The notes: generated by a model from the sequence alone, not told the origin. A DNA stretch of 64,000 bases from Bactrocera neohumeralis (GCF_024586455.1 NC_065921.1:24306635-24370634), one strand, 5' to 3'; shown: positions 48,241 to 60,011, counted from the first letter of the stretch. Numbers and translations are program-made.

Positions 48241-50130
48241 TTCTTGATATACCAAACAGGTTCTGAAGTTTCGTTTTTATTTTGGCTGGATTCCATAGCA
48301 TTGAATTTCAAGTGAGTTTTTTTTGTGTACAAATCAATCATTCGCTCTTTCATAAGGAAATTTTGTTTTGATGACGAAAGCTGATCTTATTGAATATTTT
48401 CGCAGCTAACTTCACACCTAACCGCTTCACCGTTATATATTACAACGCTGTTATAGTAAGGCCTTTTTGTGAAAAACTTTCTTAAGGAGCTATACCACTT
48501 TCAAAAGACCGATTTTTCTTGTTTTTTCGATAGTCTAATTTTTCCATAGTCTAAGTTTTCGATAATCTAAGTTTTCGTGGGTTAGTTGGGTGGCTATACC
48601 AGACCCTTAAATGATTTGTAATAGTTTTCAATCTTCATGAAATTTTTCACCGGGCTTCGAGATACAATTATTAAAGATTTTTTTTTCGATTACAACTATT
48701 AAAGAAAATTGTCACGCAATTTTAATTTTTTTCGTAAAAATGTCTGTGAAAAATTCAATTTTCAGTTTTGTTTCCTTCGTCCAAGTTCTAAGTTAAGGTT
48801 TCAACTGAAACACGTATTTTCTTCACTTTAGATGATCCTGTAAAGAGTTATCTTGTCATCGTGGGCGCATCTTATTTCTGAGGGGTCACCGGAAATGGCG
48901 TCGCATTGGCCGAGTTTAAACTATTTTTTTTCCAAAAATTTCCAGATTTCTTTTTTAATTTTGTATATTTGTAACCATAAAAAATAAAGGAAAAATCTGT
49001 TGAAAAAGTGCTATTTTTACCCGAGGAGACCCATGTAACTCCTTGAAAAAAAAACGAAATTACTTAATGAACCACCCAATATATCAAAAGTAAGAAAATG
49101 TTGAAAAAATTTTGTAGTATGGCGCCTTCGTTCAAGCTCGACTGACCGCAAAAAATACAAATAACACAAAGAAAAGCCTCTACCTATAGTTATCTCTCAA
49201 TTGACGAGTGAAATGTCAACGAACTCACAAATTTTGCTATTGATCTGACGTATACCATAATAACAGAGCGTTAGCCTCTAGAAAATTAATATTTTAATGT
49301 CAATAAATTGTTATCACTTGAATTTTTTTTCCGAAGACGGATCTAAGAACGAAAGTTGGTAGAAGGGAAAAAAGTACATATATTTATTGAAATAAGTATT
49401 AAAAAAATTCCCTGCTTAACTAATTCTGTTTCCTTGAATAATGTAAAAAAAAAAACGATTTCGAGAAATAGACCAAAAAGTCCAAGAGGTGCTACTTTGA
49501 CTATTGAAAGCATAGCAATTTATTATTCTTCAACAGAGAGAGACGCTCAATACTGCAATTTAGGAGAATCTCTTATAAAATGAATGATATAATTTTCGAT
49601 CTCCGAAAAATGAGGGCGCAAAAGCGGTCTATTAAGATTAATTAGTCGGGAAGATAGGGTTTTACTGAAAACTCTCTTCCTTTAAAGTGGGATTTATGTA
49701 ACCGAAATGGACCCAGATTCTTCGCTGTCAAACATCATCACCATTAAATTGCAAGAGCACCAAAGGAACCCTTGAAATAATCATTAAGTCACAGTAAAAA
49801 TATTTTACATATTTTTTTCAAAATTTAAAAAAATTAAAATTTATTTTAAAAAGAATAAATTAAGTAACAATTTTATGTCAATATATTCACTTAATTAAGT
49901 TCAACCGATGTTAAGTACAATGGCAAATTACAATATTCTTTTCGCTTTAATTAATAACTAAAACTACCAATAACTAGATGTAGACCGACTAAAACTATTT
50001 AAGGGATATAAAATTTTATTTAAATATTATTAATTTAGTAACAACATATTCCGCTCGGTTAACACATAAAAGTACTTATTTGGCACTGGTGAGAACGAAT
50101 GAATTCCGGCATACGCGACGCCTTACACTG
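48241..50130. other. Intergenic sequence downstream of the ITPRID-like gene
   Basis: A possible small non-autonomous element runs from GGGTTAGTTGGGTGGCTATA (48579-48598) to AATGAACCACCCAATATATC (49066-49085), with TTGGGTGG ends inverted. The ATAGTCTAAGTTTTCG-like motif recurs three times at 48528-48578. A 75-codon frame at 49356 has no domain. The - strand poly(A) candidate for the neighbouring gene is at 50015-50020. Confidence 0.4.
50015..50020 (-). terminator. Candidate poly(A) signal of the ITPRID-like gene
   Basis: An AATAAA hexamer on the - strand lies 111 bases beyond the stop codon. It is plausible but unsupported by any transcript. Confidence 0.45.
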
Positions 50131-51405
50131 TCAAATGGTGTGCTCAATGGAGCCCATTGACTTTTTGCGCTCATTCACCTCGAAACGTTGCATGATTTTA
50201 GCGACAATACGCGATGGCGGTATATCCGGATTGCCGGTGAGACCACGATAGCCCAACACGCTGTGATCGGCAAGATTGCTGGCCAATTGCAGGCGACGTA
50301 CGAAAGCCTCTGTATCGATGCCGCGCACCTGTGACGGCTTGAGAAAACGTTTCGGTATGCGTGAGAGTATATCCTCCGAACCGACCGGACCGAAACCCAA
50401 ATTGATCAATATAGCTTCGGGATCGGGTTTGCGCGCCTCCAATAAACTATCCACACTCGAGTAACGACTCGACGATTCCGAGTGTGTGGAATTATCACGC
50501 TTCAACATGGCAAAATGATGGCGACGCAACAACGGACTCGCCGGACTGGCCGGCGTATCGGTGGTGTTGGTTGTTGTGGTGGTCGACGAGTCGAAGGACT
50601 CCTCATGCTTAAGGCGACGCTCGCGTATATGATGCTGATGCATTTGGTGATGATGATGATGATGCTGTTGGTGTTGGTGCTGATGGTGTTGGTGTTGATG
50701 TTGGTGATGGAAGGTGCTGATCGAACCGGCGGTTGCAAAGCAGTTCGGCAAGGATGATGGCTGTCCATCGAATGGTGTGCTGTGATGTTGCTGCTGGAAG
50801 TGGCTCAAGCGCTTTTCCGCAAACGTGGGTGCCGGTAGCTCCGTCGGGCACATTGTCTCCATCAGCGGCGTCACATTGAACATGGTGGACGCCTGTTGTT
50901 GCTGCTTGAGCACCGCCTCCTCCTCTTCATCCTCCTCTTCCAGATCGGCGGCGTAGGCAAAATCGGCATCGTCCAGTTCGGTGGGTTTCTGTCGTTGCAA
51001 ACGCTTGCGACGCGTCAAACGCTGTGCTAAGCTCGGCGTACGGGACTTCTCAACGCTCGCGTGCTGCGCACTTTGTGCCACTGGAGTTTGCGTTGCACTT
51101 AGCGTGTCAGGTGATTGTACTAATTGTGTCGGTGTCGGCGACGACGACGGCGAGTGATGCAGCTGCTCGTGCTGACGTTGCAAACGCGTCTGGCGTAGTT
51201 CGTTCGGCTTGCGCTGATTAAATGTGACTTGTACGTCAGTTGTGTTGGCATAATTAGTGCTATTGCTATTGTCATTGTTATTGCTCTGACTGTTGTACAT
51301 ATTGTTACTCTCATTGTGCGCATTGTTGCTACTGTTGTTGTTGTTTGTGTCGTAACATTGTGTTTCCTCATTGCAGCTGAACCAGGTGGTGAGTGTCGTG
51401 TCCAT
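50131..51405 (-). CDS. ITPR-interacting (KRAP/TESPA1-type) domain protein
   Basis: A single uninterrupted frame of 424 residues starts at ATG 51405 (MDTTLTTWFSCNEETQ); an in-frame GTG at 51420 should not be used. Residues 314-374 carry SRYSSVDSLLEARKPDPEAI, LGFG, SRIPKRFLKPSQVRGID and a following EAFVRRLQ, the signature of the KRAP/ITPRID family (human ITPRID1, ITPRID2/SSFA2, TESPA1), whose members bind IP3 receptors. The C-terminal RIVAKIMQRFEVNERKK is helical. The N-terminal three quarters are low-complexity: poly-Asn at 21-55, an acidic patch at 145-163 (DDADF, EEEDEEEE) next to a basic run (RRKRLQRQK), and a His/Gln-rich stretch at 233-259. No signal peptide or membrane segment is visible. 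GC content and codon use stand out sharply from the AT-rich flanks. By family knowledge it may position IP3 receptors; that is inference for this fly protein. I do not know its fly symbol. Confidence 0.85.
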   Translation of the reverse strand: MDTTLTTWFSCNEETQCYDTNNNNSSNNAHNESNNMYNSQSNNNDNSNSTNYANTTDVQVTFNQRKPNELRQTRLQRQHEQLHHSPSSSPTPTQLVQSPDTLSATQTPVAQSAQHASVEKSRTPSLAQRLTRRKRLQRQKPTELDDADFAYAADLEEEDEEEEAVLKQQQQASTMFNVTPLMETMCPTELPAPTFAEKRLSHFQQQHHSTPFDGQPSSLPNCFATAGSISTFHHQHQHQHHQHQHQQHHHHHHQMHQHHIRERRLKHEESFDSSTTTTTNTTDTPASPASPLLRRHHFAMLKRDNSTHSESSSRYSSVDSLLEARKPDPEAILINLGFGPVGSEDILSRIPKRFLKPSQVRGIDTEAFVRRLQLASNLADHSVLGYRGLTGNPDIPPSRIVAKIMQRFEVNERKKSMGSIEHTI

Positions 51406-51700
51406 TTTGGCGCTTGTCACAAAGGATTTGATTTGACGTGTTTTTTCTCGGATTTTTTTTTCGGATTTCTTTTTCGGAAGCGCGTGTCTGTTCGCCTACT
51501 GCTCTAGTCTGTTTAACGGTACAAATGTTTGAATGATTTGTTGCGTTTGCTTTCCTAGTCGCTTTATTTGGCGGCGTTAGCCGGTTGACCTTGCACGGCA
51601 AACCGGTTTGTGCGTTGCTATTGTTGTTGTTATTGTTGTACTAATGCGCAGCGTTAGTCGCTTAAAGCGCACTCGTTTGACTGACTAACTGACTAGTTGT
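51406..51700 (-). promoter_or_regulatory. Probable 5' leader and candidate initiator of the ITPRID-like gene
   Basis: On the - strand two overlapping initiators, TCAGTTAG (A+1 at 51690) and TCAGTCAAACGAG (A+1 at 51682), precede ACTAACGC at about +27 to +32 of the latter, resembling the end of a motif-ten element. The leader to ATG 51405 would be about 280 bases. An upstream start inside the CAA-rich tract is equally possible. Confidence 0.3.
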
Positions 51701-53260
51701 CTAAGTAATGTGCAAGCGTTCGCTGCGTTTGTTGTTGTTAGTTTTGCGTTAATTATTGCTTGTTTTTGCTGTTGCAAGCACCAATGTCAATTGTTTACAG
51801 TTATTCAAGTTCAAATTGATATAGATTTAATTTTTGTACTTTTTCTGGTTTATTTTTTATTTATTTATTTTTATTTTTTATTTTTCTTTCTTATTTTTAT
51901 TTTTATTTTTTGTTTTGTTTTATTTTTTTTATAGTTTTTTCACACGTATTTATTGTTTTTAATCTGCTTATCGCCGAGTTCGCTTTAAAAACACATTCTT
52001 CCGAACAAAAGCTTTTATTTGTTTTTTTTTCGCAGTTGTTTTAGTTGTTTGTTTGCCTGCTTCTAAAACGCAATTAATAACTGTAAGCCAGCTTCGCTAT
52101 CATGTCCGCTGGAAATTTTCGTTACGAAGCAAAATCAAAAATATTTTTTTTTATTTTTGTTTTGCTATAATTTTTTATATATCTTTTGTGTTGAATTTTT
52201 TTTTAATTATTATTAATTGCTCTTAAAATTTTGTTGTTTTTATTTTTTTTATTTTGTTTTTGTGTTATATTTCTTATTTTTTTGTCGTTATTATTGTTTT
52301 TTTTTTAATAATATTGGTTGCAGTTATTATATTTTTCCTTAATTTTTATAATTTTTTTGTATTTTTATTTTATTATTTATTTATAATTTTTTGTTATTGT
52401 TTTTTGTTGGTATTTTTTTTTTCAAATTAGAAACAAAAATATTTTTTTGCTATTAATATTTGTTGCTGGTTTTTGTTTTTTTTATTTCAAATTAAAAACA
52501 GAAGTTATTATGAGTCTCTATTTAACCTCACTTTTGCATAATGCTCTCATTTACACAGCTTATATCACAAAATCGCTTTAATTGCTATTGTTTTACTACT
52601 TATTATTATTGTTGTTATTATTATTGTTCTTGCTGCCGCTTCGCAAAACTGCTTCCCAATGACATTCAGCAGCTGCACGTCGCCACAACGTGCTCCGGTC
52701 ACGGTGACTTGTTTTACCAGCCAAACTCCCAGTGTTCGACTGCGCTCACCGCGTCAGCCCTTAACCGCTAATAAATCGCGTGTCAGCTCCAGTTGTAGTC
52801 AAATAGATTTGTATTCGGTATTTGCCAGCTTCTTCGTCGTCTGCGCCGCTTGGCTGAATTTTTTCGCCTGTGACTTGGCGCTTCTCAACGCCACTCGCGC
52901 CCGTTCCACGGCTATTACTAAGTAGTATGTAATTGGCTTTTCAGCATTTTCATACTTGCGCCCGCAGAACTTACACGGTTTTTGTTGCTTTGGTTTTTTG
53001 TTGTTGTTGCTTTTGTTTTTTGTTGTTGTTTCTGCTGTTTTTATTATTAAATTACTTAAATAATCTATTTTGCTGCTTTGTTCCTGTTGTTGTTGTTGTG
53101 TATATTCTCACTTGTTGCTTGCGCTTATTGCTTTTCTATTTAATTAGCGTTGCTCTTAGTTGTATTGTTGTTGCTGCTGTGTTGTTAAATTCAAGCTTTT
53201 TCGCGCACGGCAACCCTTTGGCAGTGTCGACCGAACAGCAGTCGCTATGCAATTTTCGAC
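51701..53260. repeat. T-rich (A-rich on - strand) tract with CAA runs
   Basis: Long stretches of T with scattered A (51835-51940, 52140-52500) alternate with GTTGTT runs, i.e. CAACAA on the - strand, at 52600-52630 and 52990-53100. GC-richer islands at 52660-52920 and 53190-53260 have no recognisable protein. It may be transcribed as the 5' UTR or first intron of the gene to the left. Confidence 0.55.
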
Positions 53261-53269
53261 GTTATCTCG

Positions 53270-54150
53270 CTGGTTTTTGTTTTTATTGCTGTTTTTGTAA
53301 TTTTTTTGTGGTTGTAGTTTGTTGTAAATTGTTGTTGTTGTAATTTGTTGTAAACTATTGTTCTTGTTGTATATGCTTTTTCGGTATTTGTAGCGATTTT
53401 TGTTGATTGTTGTGAGCTCTTTTGCTATATTTGTTGTTGTTGTTGTTTACTATTGTTGTTGTTGTATATATTTTATTTTTGATTTAGGTATTTATTGCTT
53501 ATTTGCTGCTTTTTCTGAGTTATTTTCGTATATTTGTTGTTGTTGCAATTTGTTGTTCTAAATTATTATTGCTGTTGTGGTATACATTTTCTTTTTATTT
53601 TCGATATTTATTGCTTATTTGCTGCTTTTTGCAAGTTTTTTTAGTATATTTGTTCTTGTTGTTGCTGTAATATTTGTTGTTGTAAACTATTGTTGTTGTT
53701 GTGTATTTTTTCCCTTTAGTTTCGGGTTTTAATGCTTATTTGCTGCTTTTTGCGAGTTTTTTTGTTATGTTTGTTGTAATTTTATTGTTGTTGTATTTTT
53801 TTTCTATGATTATGTTAATTAATTCATATATTTTTGCCGCTTTTGGCAAGTTTTGATAATTTGGTTGTTGTTGTTGTAGGATACATATATTTTTTGTTGT
53901 TGTATTTTTTCCTTACGTCTTCGTTGTTATCTGCTTTTATTTTTGCCGATTTTTCGCAAGTTTTTTTGTTATTTTTATTGTTGTTATTTTATTTCCTTGT
54001 TGTTGTTATTATTATTTTTGCTTTTGTTGTTGTATTTTTTCTATTCGATTTTGGTGTTCATTACTCCCGCTTCTGCGGCTTTTTTGCAAGTTCTTTTGTG
54101 TTGTTGTTTTCGCTCTCCACTGTATCGCAGTATTTTACTTTATTTGCTTA
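53270..54150. repeat. Diverged tandem repeat with 94-130-base units
   Basis: The anchor TTTGCTGCTTTTTGCAAGTT recurs with changes at about 53505, 53621, 53742, 53836, 53945 and 54075, each followed by TTTTTTG and a block of GTTGTT units; weaker copies lie near 53290 and 53390. It is a decayed minisatellite upstream of the ITPRID-like gene. Confidence 0.75.
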
Positions 54151-56030
54151 ATAATATTAATAACGAATTTCCATATTTTTACACTTTCTTGCTTCACGTT
54201 GGCAAACGTTGCTTCGTAGCTTTGTTGCTTTGTTGCTTTGCACTTTGTACTATTTGTTTTATTTATTTTTCGCGCATGAAAATATGTATGTTTGTATATG
54301 TGTGTGTGTATTTGTCATTAAATGTCATTGATTACTCGTAATCAGCCAAAACCAAAAACAAATACAAAAAAACAGCACACAAAATTGATTGCACTCCCCT
54401 TTCGCTATGAGCGTTCGTGTCGCCTTAGCCGTCTTTATGGAATTTAAATTTTATTGATTACGGTATTTCAACACATTTCCGCAACCCGAAACTGTACCGT
54501 AGCGTAGCCGTGTTGTGCTCGATCAATATGCGCGCTTATTGCCTTTATAGACTTAATATTATTTTAATTATTTATTTACTGTCTGTTCTCTTTCTTTCTG
54601 TTTTTGTGTTTTTTTTTCTTTTTTTTAAGCTTCGTCGCGATAATTGTCGTTCAAACTGGGGTCTCCGCTCAGCGACGACGACGAGTTCAGCGTGTTCCAG
54701 TGTTTTCTTCTAAACGTCTACCGCGGTACTGTTTATGGTTGGCGGCCTGTGGCTGTGACCGCGACCGCAAAAGCGCATTGAAGTCGCAACGATCGGTCGC
54801 CGTCAAACGGCGAGTCGAAGCTAGTCATATTTAGAGGTAACATACAAATATTTAAATGCCGCTCATGAGATGAGCGCACGATCGGCAGTTTGGTGGCCAA
54901 ACCCAACCGCTTGTTGTTGCTCCAGATCGCTCCAGCTGTGAGCGCAGCTCAATCGTTGGCAAGTGCGCTCGCAACCAGCACACCTAACACACTCCTTACT
55001 CAGCGCTGTTGGCGCTCACGTGGCTATCGACGTTGCTGGTTTTTTGTTTTTGTGCTGTTTGCTCCACCACACACCGCGATCAGCGTTCAGCGTTCAGCGT
55101 TCGGCGTTCGGAAAAAGCTTAATAATTTGTTTGTGTTGTATTTTTACAATTTCTTACTCATGAAATTTGAAGTTGAACAAATGTGTTTTTTGCATTTTGT
55201 TGGTGTTCCGTAGGGTTCGAAAGCCTGTAGCGCTTAATATGTCTTTGCTGTTGTTGTTTTGTTTGTTTTGCTTTACTTACTTTTTGGCCTGTCTTTTGAG
55301 CCATGCTAATGTCAGTAACTAGTCTTACCAGTGTTTAAGCCACTCTATTTTTATCGCCAATGCGGTAAGTGCTCTCTGAGTGCTCTTCAGTGATTTGACG
55401 ATTTTTTCCCAATACTGGGGGAAAAACCCTCACACAATGGGTCGTTCCGTTTTGGCGTTTTTCTGTTCGTTTTATTATTTTTACTCTTATTTCTCCGAAC
55501 ATACAAATGTCGGTATGTAATTGGAAGTTGTGTTGACGAACTTTGTTTGCGCGCCGTTGGGCTTGCCTTTTTTGTACCGAATGCGATATGGGTCTTGGGG
55601 TTGGATGACACTATCACTTATGCAAAGTTCTCTTTGAGGCGTTATGTTGTTATATACATACATATATATTATACTTATAGGTATATATACATATATGGTA
55701 TGTATGGGAAAATATGTGTAACACGAAGCTCACTTTTGTTTTGATTGTTGTTCCACTTTAATTTACTTGTAGTTAAAATTAGAGACGTACGAACCGGAGA
55801 ACATTGATCCCGTTGTTAATCCCGGTCGCGATAAAATGTAAAATATCAAACTATGAATTCCAAAGAATTTGGACAGACACTCGTGAATTAACAGTATGTT
55901 TCAGCCTCTTATCAAATTTAATCTCGGATTTTTCGAAATTTTTGGTTCGAACTGTAATAAAGGCAATAGCTTAATATATAAAAAGTAAGTCAAGCAACCC
56001 AAAAGGAGTACCGGATCTAATGCGCTGGCC
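54151..56030. other. Intergenic sequence with GC-richer islands
   Basis: Islands at 54640-54835 and 54890-55110 are less AT-rich and could be promoter or exon sequence of the leftward gene, but their open frames show no domain. A GTTCAGC-type 7-base repeat lies at 55080-55110 (CAGCGTT three times then CGGCGTT). A TATATACATA repeat lies at 55650-55700. Confidence 0.4.
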
Positions 56031-56040
56031 TTTGGCATTT

Positions 56041-56700
56041 CATCATGGAAAGACGAACACCTGAACAACGTTTACAAATAGTTTAACTTAATTCATTCAA
56101 CGTTAAAATACAGATCGCTTCGCTCGATGGGCTCTCGAAACGTTCCAAGAAGATGCGACGTTTTCGAGCAAAATTTTTTTCAGCGATCGGTCCCATTTGG
56201 GTCGAAGAACAACCTGAAAAGATTAAAGAGTTGCCATTTCATCCAGAAAAACAACGGTTTGGTGAGATTTGTGAACCTGAGGAATTATCAATTCATATTT
56301 CTTCAAAAATGATGCCGATGAGAACGAACAGTCAATGGTGACCGTTATCGTGCCATGATAAGCGACTATTTGATGCCTGAAATTGAAGCTCGTGATCTCG
56401 GCGTCTTTTGGTTTCAACAAGACGGCGCCACTTCCCACACATCGCATCAATTAATGGATTTATTGAGAGAACACTTCGGTCCAGCAAGATCGTGTGATAT
56501 GACACCTTTAGACAATTTCCTGGGGGGATATGCAAAGTCTAAAGCCCATTCCGACAATCTCACTTCGATTCAGGCCTGTCATTCGCCTGTTACCAGTCGA
56601 AATGCTCGAACGAGTCATCGATAATAGGACTCGACGGGTGGAACATCTTAGACGTAGCCGTGGCCATCATTTAAAAGAGATAGTCTTCAAAAAATAAATA
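56041..56700 (+). pseudogene. Mariner-like transposase remnant, lineage A relative
   Basis: It starts with ATGGAAAGACGAACACCTGA (56045-56064; MERRTPEQRLQIV), the helix-turn-helix start seen at 22503, then loses most of the N-terminal region. Downstream, 56355-56624 gives AMISDYLMPEIEARDLGVFW, FQQDGATSHTSHQLMDLLRE and HFGPARSCDMTPLDNFLGGY, retaining the second and third catalytic aspartates of a DD34D-type core with a short deletion between. The first catalytic block is missing. Confidence 0.8.
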
Positions 56701-56829
56701 CCAAATAATGTTCTTTCGAATGATAATAAATATTTCACATTAATTTTGAAGTTTCTGTGTTTTTTCCTTAAAAATGTTGAGAAACTCGAAATGGATCAAA
56801 GAAGTATAATGTAATTTTTGAATGTTAAC

Positions 56830-57300
56830 ACCAAGAATGTAAGTTTAATATAAAGAAAAGGGTTTGACATTGTGTCTTAAAAATATAAGCGACTTTATAT
56901 AATCTCAGAAAGTAGTCCAACAGTGTTAAATCCCATGATCTTGCATGCCATTTCACTGGCCCACGACGCCGGATAATACGCTCACCAAAAACATCGTTTA
57001 ACAAATTTATTGTTTCGTTGGCTGTATGACATGTAGTCCAGTGTTGATTGAGCCTTAGGTCGTCCACATGAATTTCGTCGAATTAAAGTACGAAAAAGTC
57101 ATTAATCATTGCTTTATAGCGTTCCCGATTGAGCGTAACATGATGGTCAGCTTCATTTTTGAAGAAATATAGATCAATGTTTCCCTCTGCCCATAGAGTG
57201 CACCAAATAGTAAGTTTTTAAGGATGTAACGGCATCTTAACAATGGATGGTTGATTTTCATCACTCCAAATACGACAATTTGGTTTATCAACGTGCCCTT
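56830..57300 (-). pseudogene. Mariner-like transposase remnant, opposite strand
   Basis: The - strand reads IWSDENQPSL-like remains at 57260-57240, YKAMINDFFVL (57110-57080), then VDDLRLNQHWTTCHTANETI (57064-57005), NLLNDVFGERIIRRRGPVKW (57004-56945) and SWDLTLLDYFL (56935-56903). The order matches the DDE core of the same mariner lineage, but QQDGA is changed to LNQHW, removing the second catalytic aspartate. Confidence 0.75.
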
Positions 57301-57359
57301 TCACACAAAAGTGCTTGATTGGAAGTGAAGTTATTGCGTTTTAAGTGTCAGTATGTTTG

Positions 57360-58035
57360 AGTTATCGGTGCGAAAATGAGCTTTGAACAAAGAGCCAACG
57401 ATGGCGATGATTGCCTATCCCGTAGCAGAGTGTACGAGTGGTTTCAACGTTTTCAAAGTGATCATGAGGACATAAATAACGATCAAAATCCGGGATCACC
57501 GGAAATTCCTTCGAAACTGTGCGTGAATTCATTAAAAATCAGCCGAAGTCATCATTGAAATTCATGGAAATGGAATTAAACATCTCCAAAACATCGATTT
57601 ATCGCATTTTGACTGAACATTTGGGCTTACGAAAGGTGTGTGCACGGTTTGTTCCGCACAAATTGACTGACGACCAAAAATTGTTCAGAATGCAACATTC
57701 GAAGTACCATTATTTGACCAAAAATCACATTTTAACCGTTAACTACTCCCCATATTCACCTGATATGGTACCGTGCGACTTCTTCCTTTTCGGAAAAATG
57801 CATTTGCCCATGAAAAGAAAGCGTTTTGCAGACGTAGGGGCCATTCAAAAGGCTTGCACCGGCATACTGGCGGCCATACCGGCCAACGAGCTAAAACACT
57901 CGTTCGACATGCTTTTGGACCGTGCAAAAAGCTGTATTGAAGCAGAAGGAGACTATTTTCAATAAAATAAATTGATTTTGCCGAAAAAACCATCTGTTTT
58001 TTTTAAGTCCTGTTTACTTTGGAACGCACCTTGTA
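57360..58035 (+). mobile_element. Mariner element of a second lineage, internally deleted
   Basis: Two overlapping frames give the N-terminal MSFEQRANDGDDCLSRSRVY with EWFQRFQSDHED (57376-57480) and, one frame over, REFIKNQPKSSLKFMEMELN then SKTSIYRILTEHLGLRKVCA and RFVPHKLTDDQKL (57519-57690). The frame then jumps inside HSKYHYLTKNHIL to SPYSPDMVPCDFFLFGKM and a normal C-terminus ending CIEAEGDYFQ (57965). The deletion removes the first two catalytic blocks. The right end runs to about 58035 (GTCCTGTTTACTTTGGAACG, 58006-58025, then CACCTTGTA). No matching left end is seen. A 148-codon frame stays open. Confidence 0.85.
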
Positions 58036-60010
58036 TATAATATCAAGTCACAGTTTCTGACAGCTGACTAACTCGGAAAAAGTATTGCCTCATTGAAAAT
58101 CACACCTCTAAAAAACAACCGTTATAATACATGGCGATAAGAATTCTAAGATATTTCTAAAACTGTGCTTTGATGAAATTTGGTTTAAATGGTGGCTGGG
58201 GTCTTGTAGAAAATTCAGAGCTAGGCTAGGTCTCACCGCCATTTGGAAAAGTTTGCTTACAGTTTTATTACGCTTGATGACCGACTCTAACTAGTGGAGT
58301 CCTTTGCGTAGACAGATCGACGACTCTTGACATTTTGTACGAATTCGACTCCGATTTAACGAAAATATGTCTTTCTTTAGTATTGTAAAAGTTCGCACTT
58401 AACAACACAATGATTCATCGAGAAAAAAGTCTGCGAAAAACATAAGTCAGTGATGAATCAAACGATAATTTTATGATTTTTTTTGAAGTAGCAACGTATG
58501 GGATAAAGCGAGTTTTAGAAAAATGAGGTTATGATAGAAATGTTGTGAAGAATAGGAATAGAAATGAAGGCCTAGAGTTGGAGATATAAAGATCTTAGGT
58601 ACTATAGATGTTATCTGAAAATTATTAGCATAAAGTCATTTGATAGGCCAAAGTAAGTTTTTCGAGAGATAGATATTCTCTAAAAAAGAGAAATAAATGC
58701 GTTTTTGAAATCAAAATGTCTAATTTATTCATTAAATGGTCTCTGTCGAAACAGTAACAAACTAAAAATGGTTCCCGAAACTTTTCTTATAAGAAACCGT
58801 ACTGTTTTAGATTCTTGGTAGCATAGTAAAAATCTATTTGCAATTTGGCTGATTTGGAAGTAGTTTTGTTACTAGTTCATTAAAATATTACAATATTACA
58901 TCATATGTATGGTATTTTAAACCACAAAGCTATGAATTTATCACTATTGTGTTGTGATTTTATCGGTCTATCCACAAATATACATACATACTTATATACA
59001 GAAGTTACAGTAAAAAGTACCGACTTAACTCGCACATTTTGAACAATTTGAAACCAAAGGCAACTCATAAACGTTAAACGTCATCATATCATAAAAACCA
59101 CAATTTAATAACAATTAACGACAGATAACGGCTATTAATGATGACATGTGCTCGCGATAGGAGTGTAGACAGTCTTGGAAGTGTTTCAAGTGCTCATTAA
59201 GTGGCGGCAACTAAGTTTTCTAAGAATTGTATTATCAAAGAATATTTGTTTATGAGATAATAAAAAACTAGAAAGATTAAAAAAGAATTGAAATGTTTAC
59301 TATTTATTTAGATAAAGCAGTGATTTTGGCTTCAACGTTTATTGGGCTTTAAGTTTTGGTTTATTGATCGAGAGATAAGGCTAAATTGCGTACACGAATA
59401 ATGAATAAGAATATATTTTCCCGCTTTAAAGTTGAAGCGTTTTTTTCAAAGGTGCTTTGCTCGAAACATTTTTCAAATCGAGTGACAATGGTAGCCTGAA
59501 AGGAACATAAATTCGATACCCTTTTCATTACTCCCAGAAGAAAACGAAATAGTCGATGATAATCGAAATCGATAGATGTTGGCAATTGTTGGTACTTGGA
59601 AAAAACTCTGGACGGTTAGTAATTTCAATATAATATGATGGGCCCTGTCAAATTTAGAATCAAAGTATTCAGTTTCTACAACAGTAATTTACTGGAAGTG
59701 CGAGGAGTGAACTGAGTACCCAGATCTACAGATTTAATTACCACAGATTGATTAACAGATTGATTATTGACGAGTTAAAAAATCATTTACACCGAGTTAA
59801 CGTAACTAGTAGCAAGTAGTCTACAATGATTGAGCTTTCCTGTACAATAAAGCATTCCGTTTGATTGGTGTTTTACTAAAAAAAAAATACAAATTAAGGA
59901 TCAAGCTTCTATTTGACTTGTATGAGTAACTGGTGACAGCTGCATCGCTGGAACATTTAAAGCCGATGAGCTTGCAAGAATTATAATCTCACATAAATAC
60001 TGTCAGGATA
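58036..60010. other. AT-rich intergenic sequence
   Basis: No gene or mobile element is recognised. Open frames are below 80 codons and lack motifs. Confidence 0.5.
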
Positions 60011-60011
60011 G

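Noticed and set aside
50482..50757. + strand frame with MMLMHLVMMMMM runs
   Set aside because: Antisense reading of the His-rich segment of the ITPRID-like protein.
51229..51507. + strand hydrophobic frame suggesting a membrane protein
   Set aside because: It lies opposite the poly-Asn coding region and leader; hydrophobicity arises from GTT/ATT complement of AAC/AAT codons.
53834..54341. Long hydrophobic F/L/V-rich frames
   Set aside because: Product of T-rich and GTTGTT repeats, with no conserved transmembrane family features.
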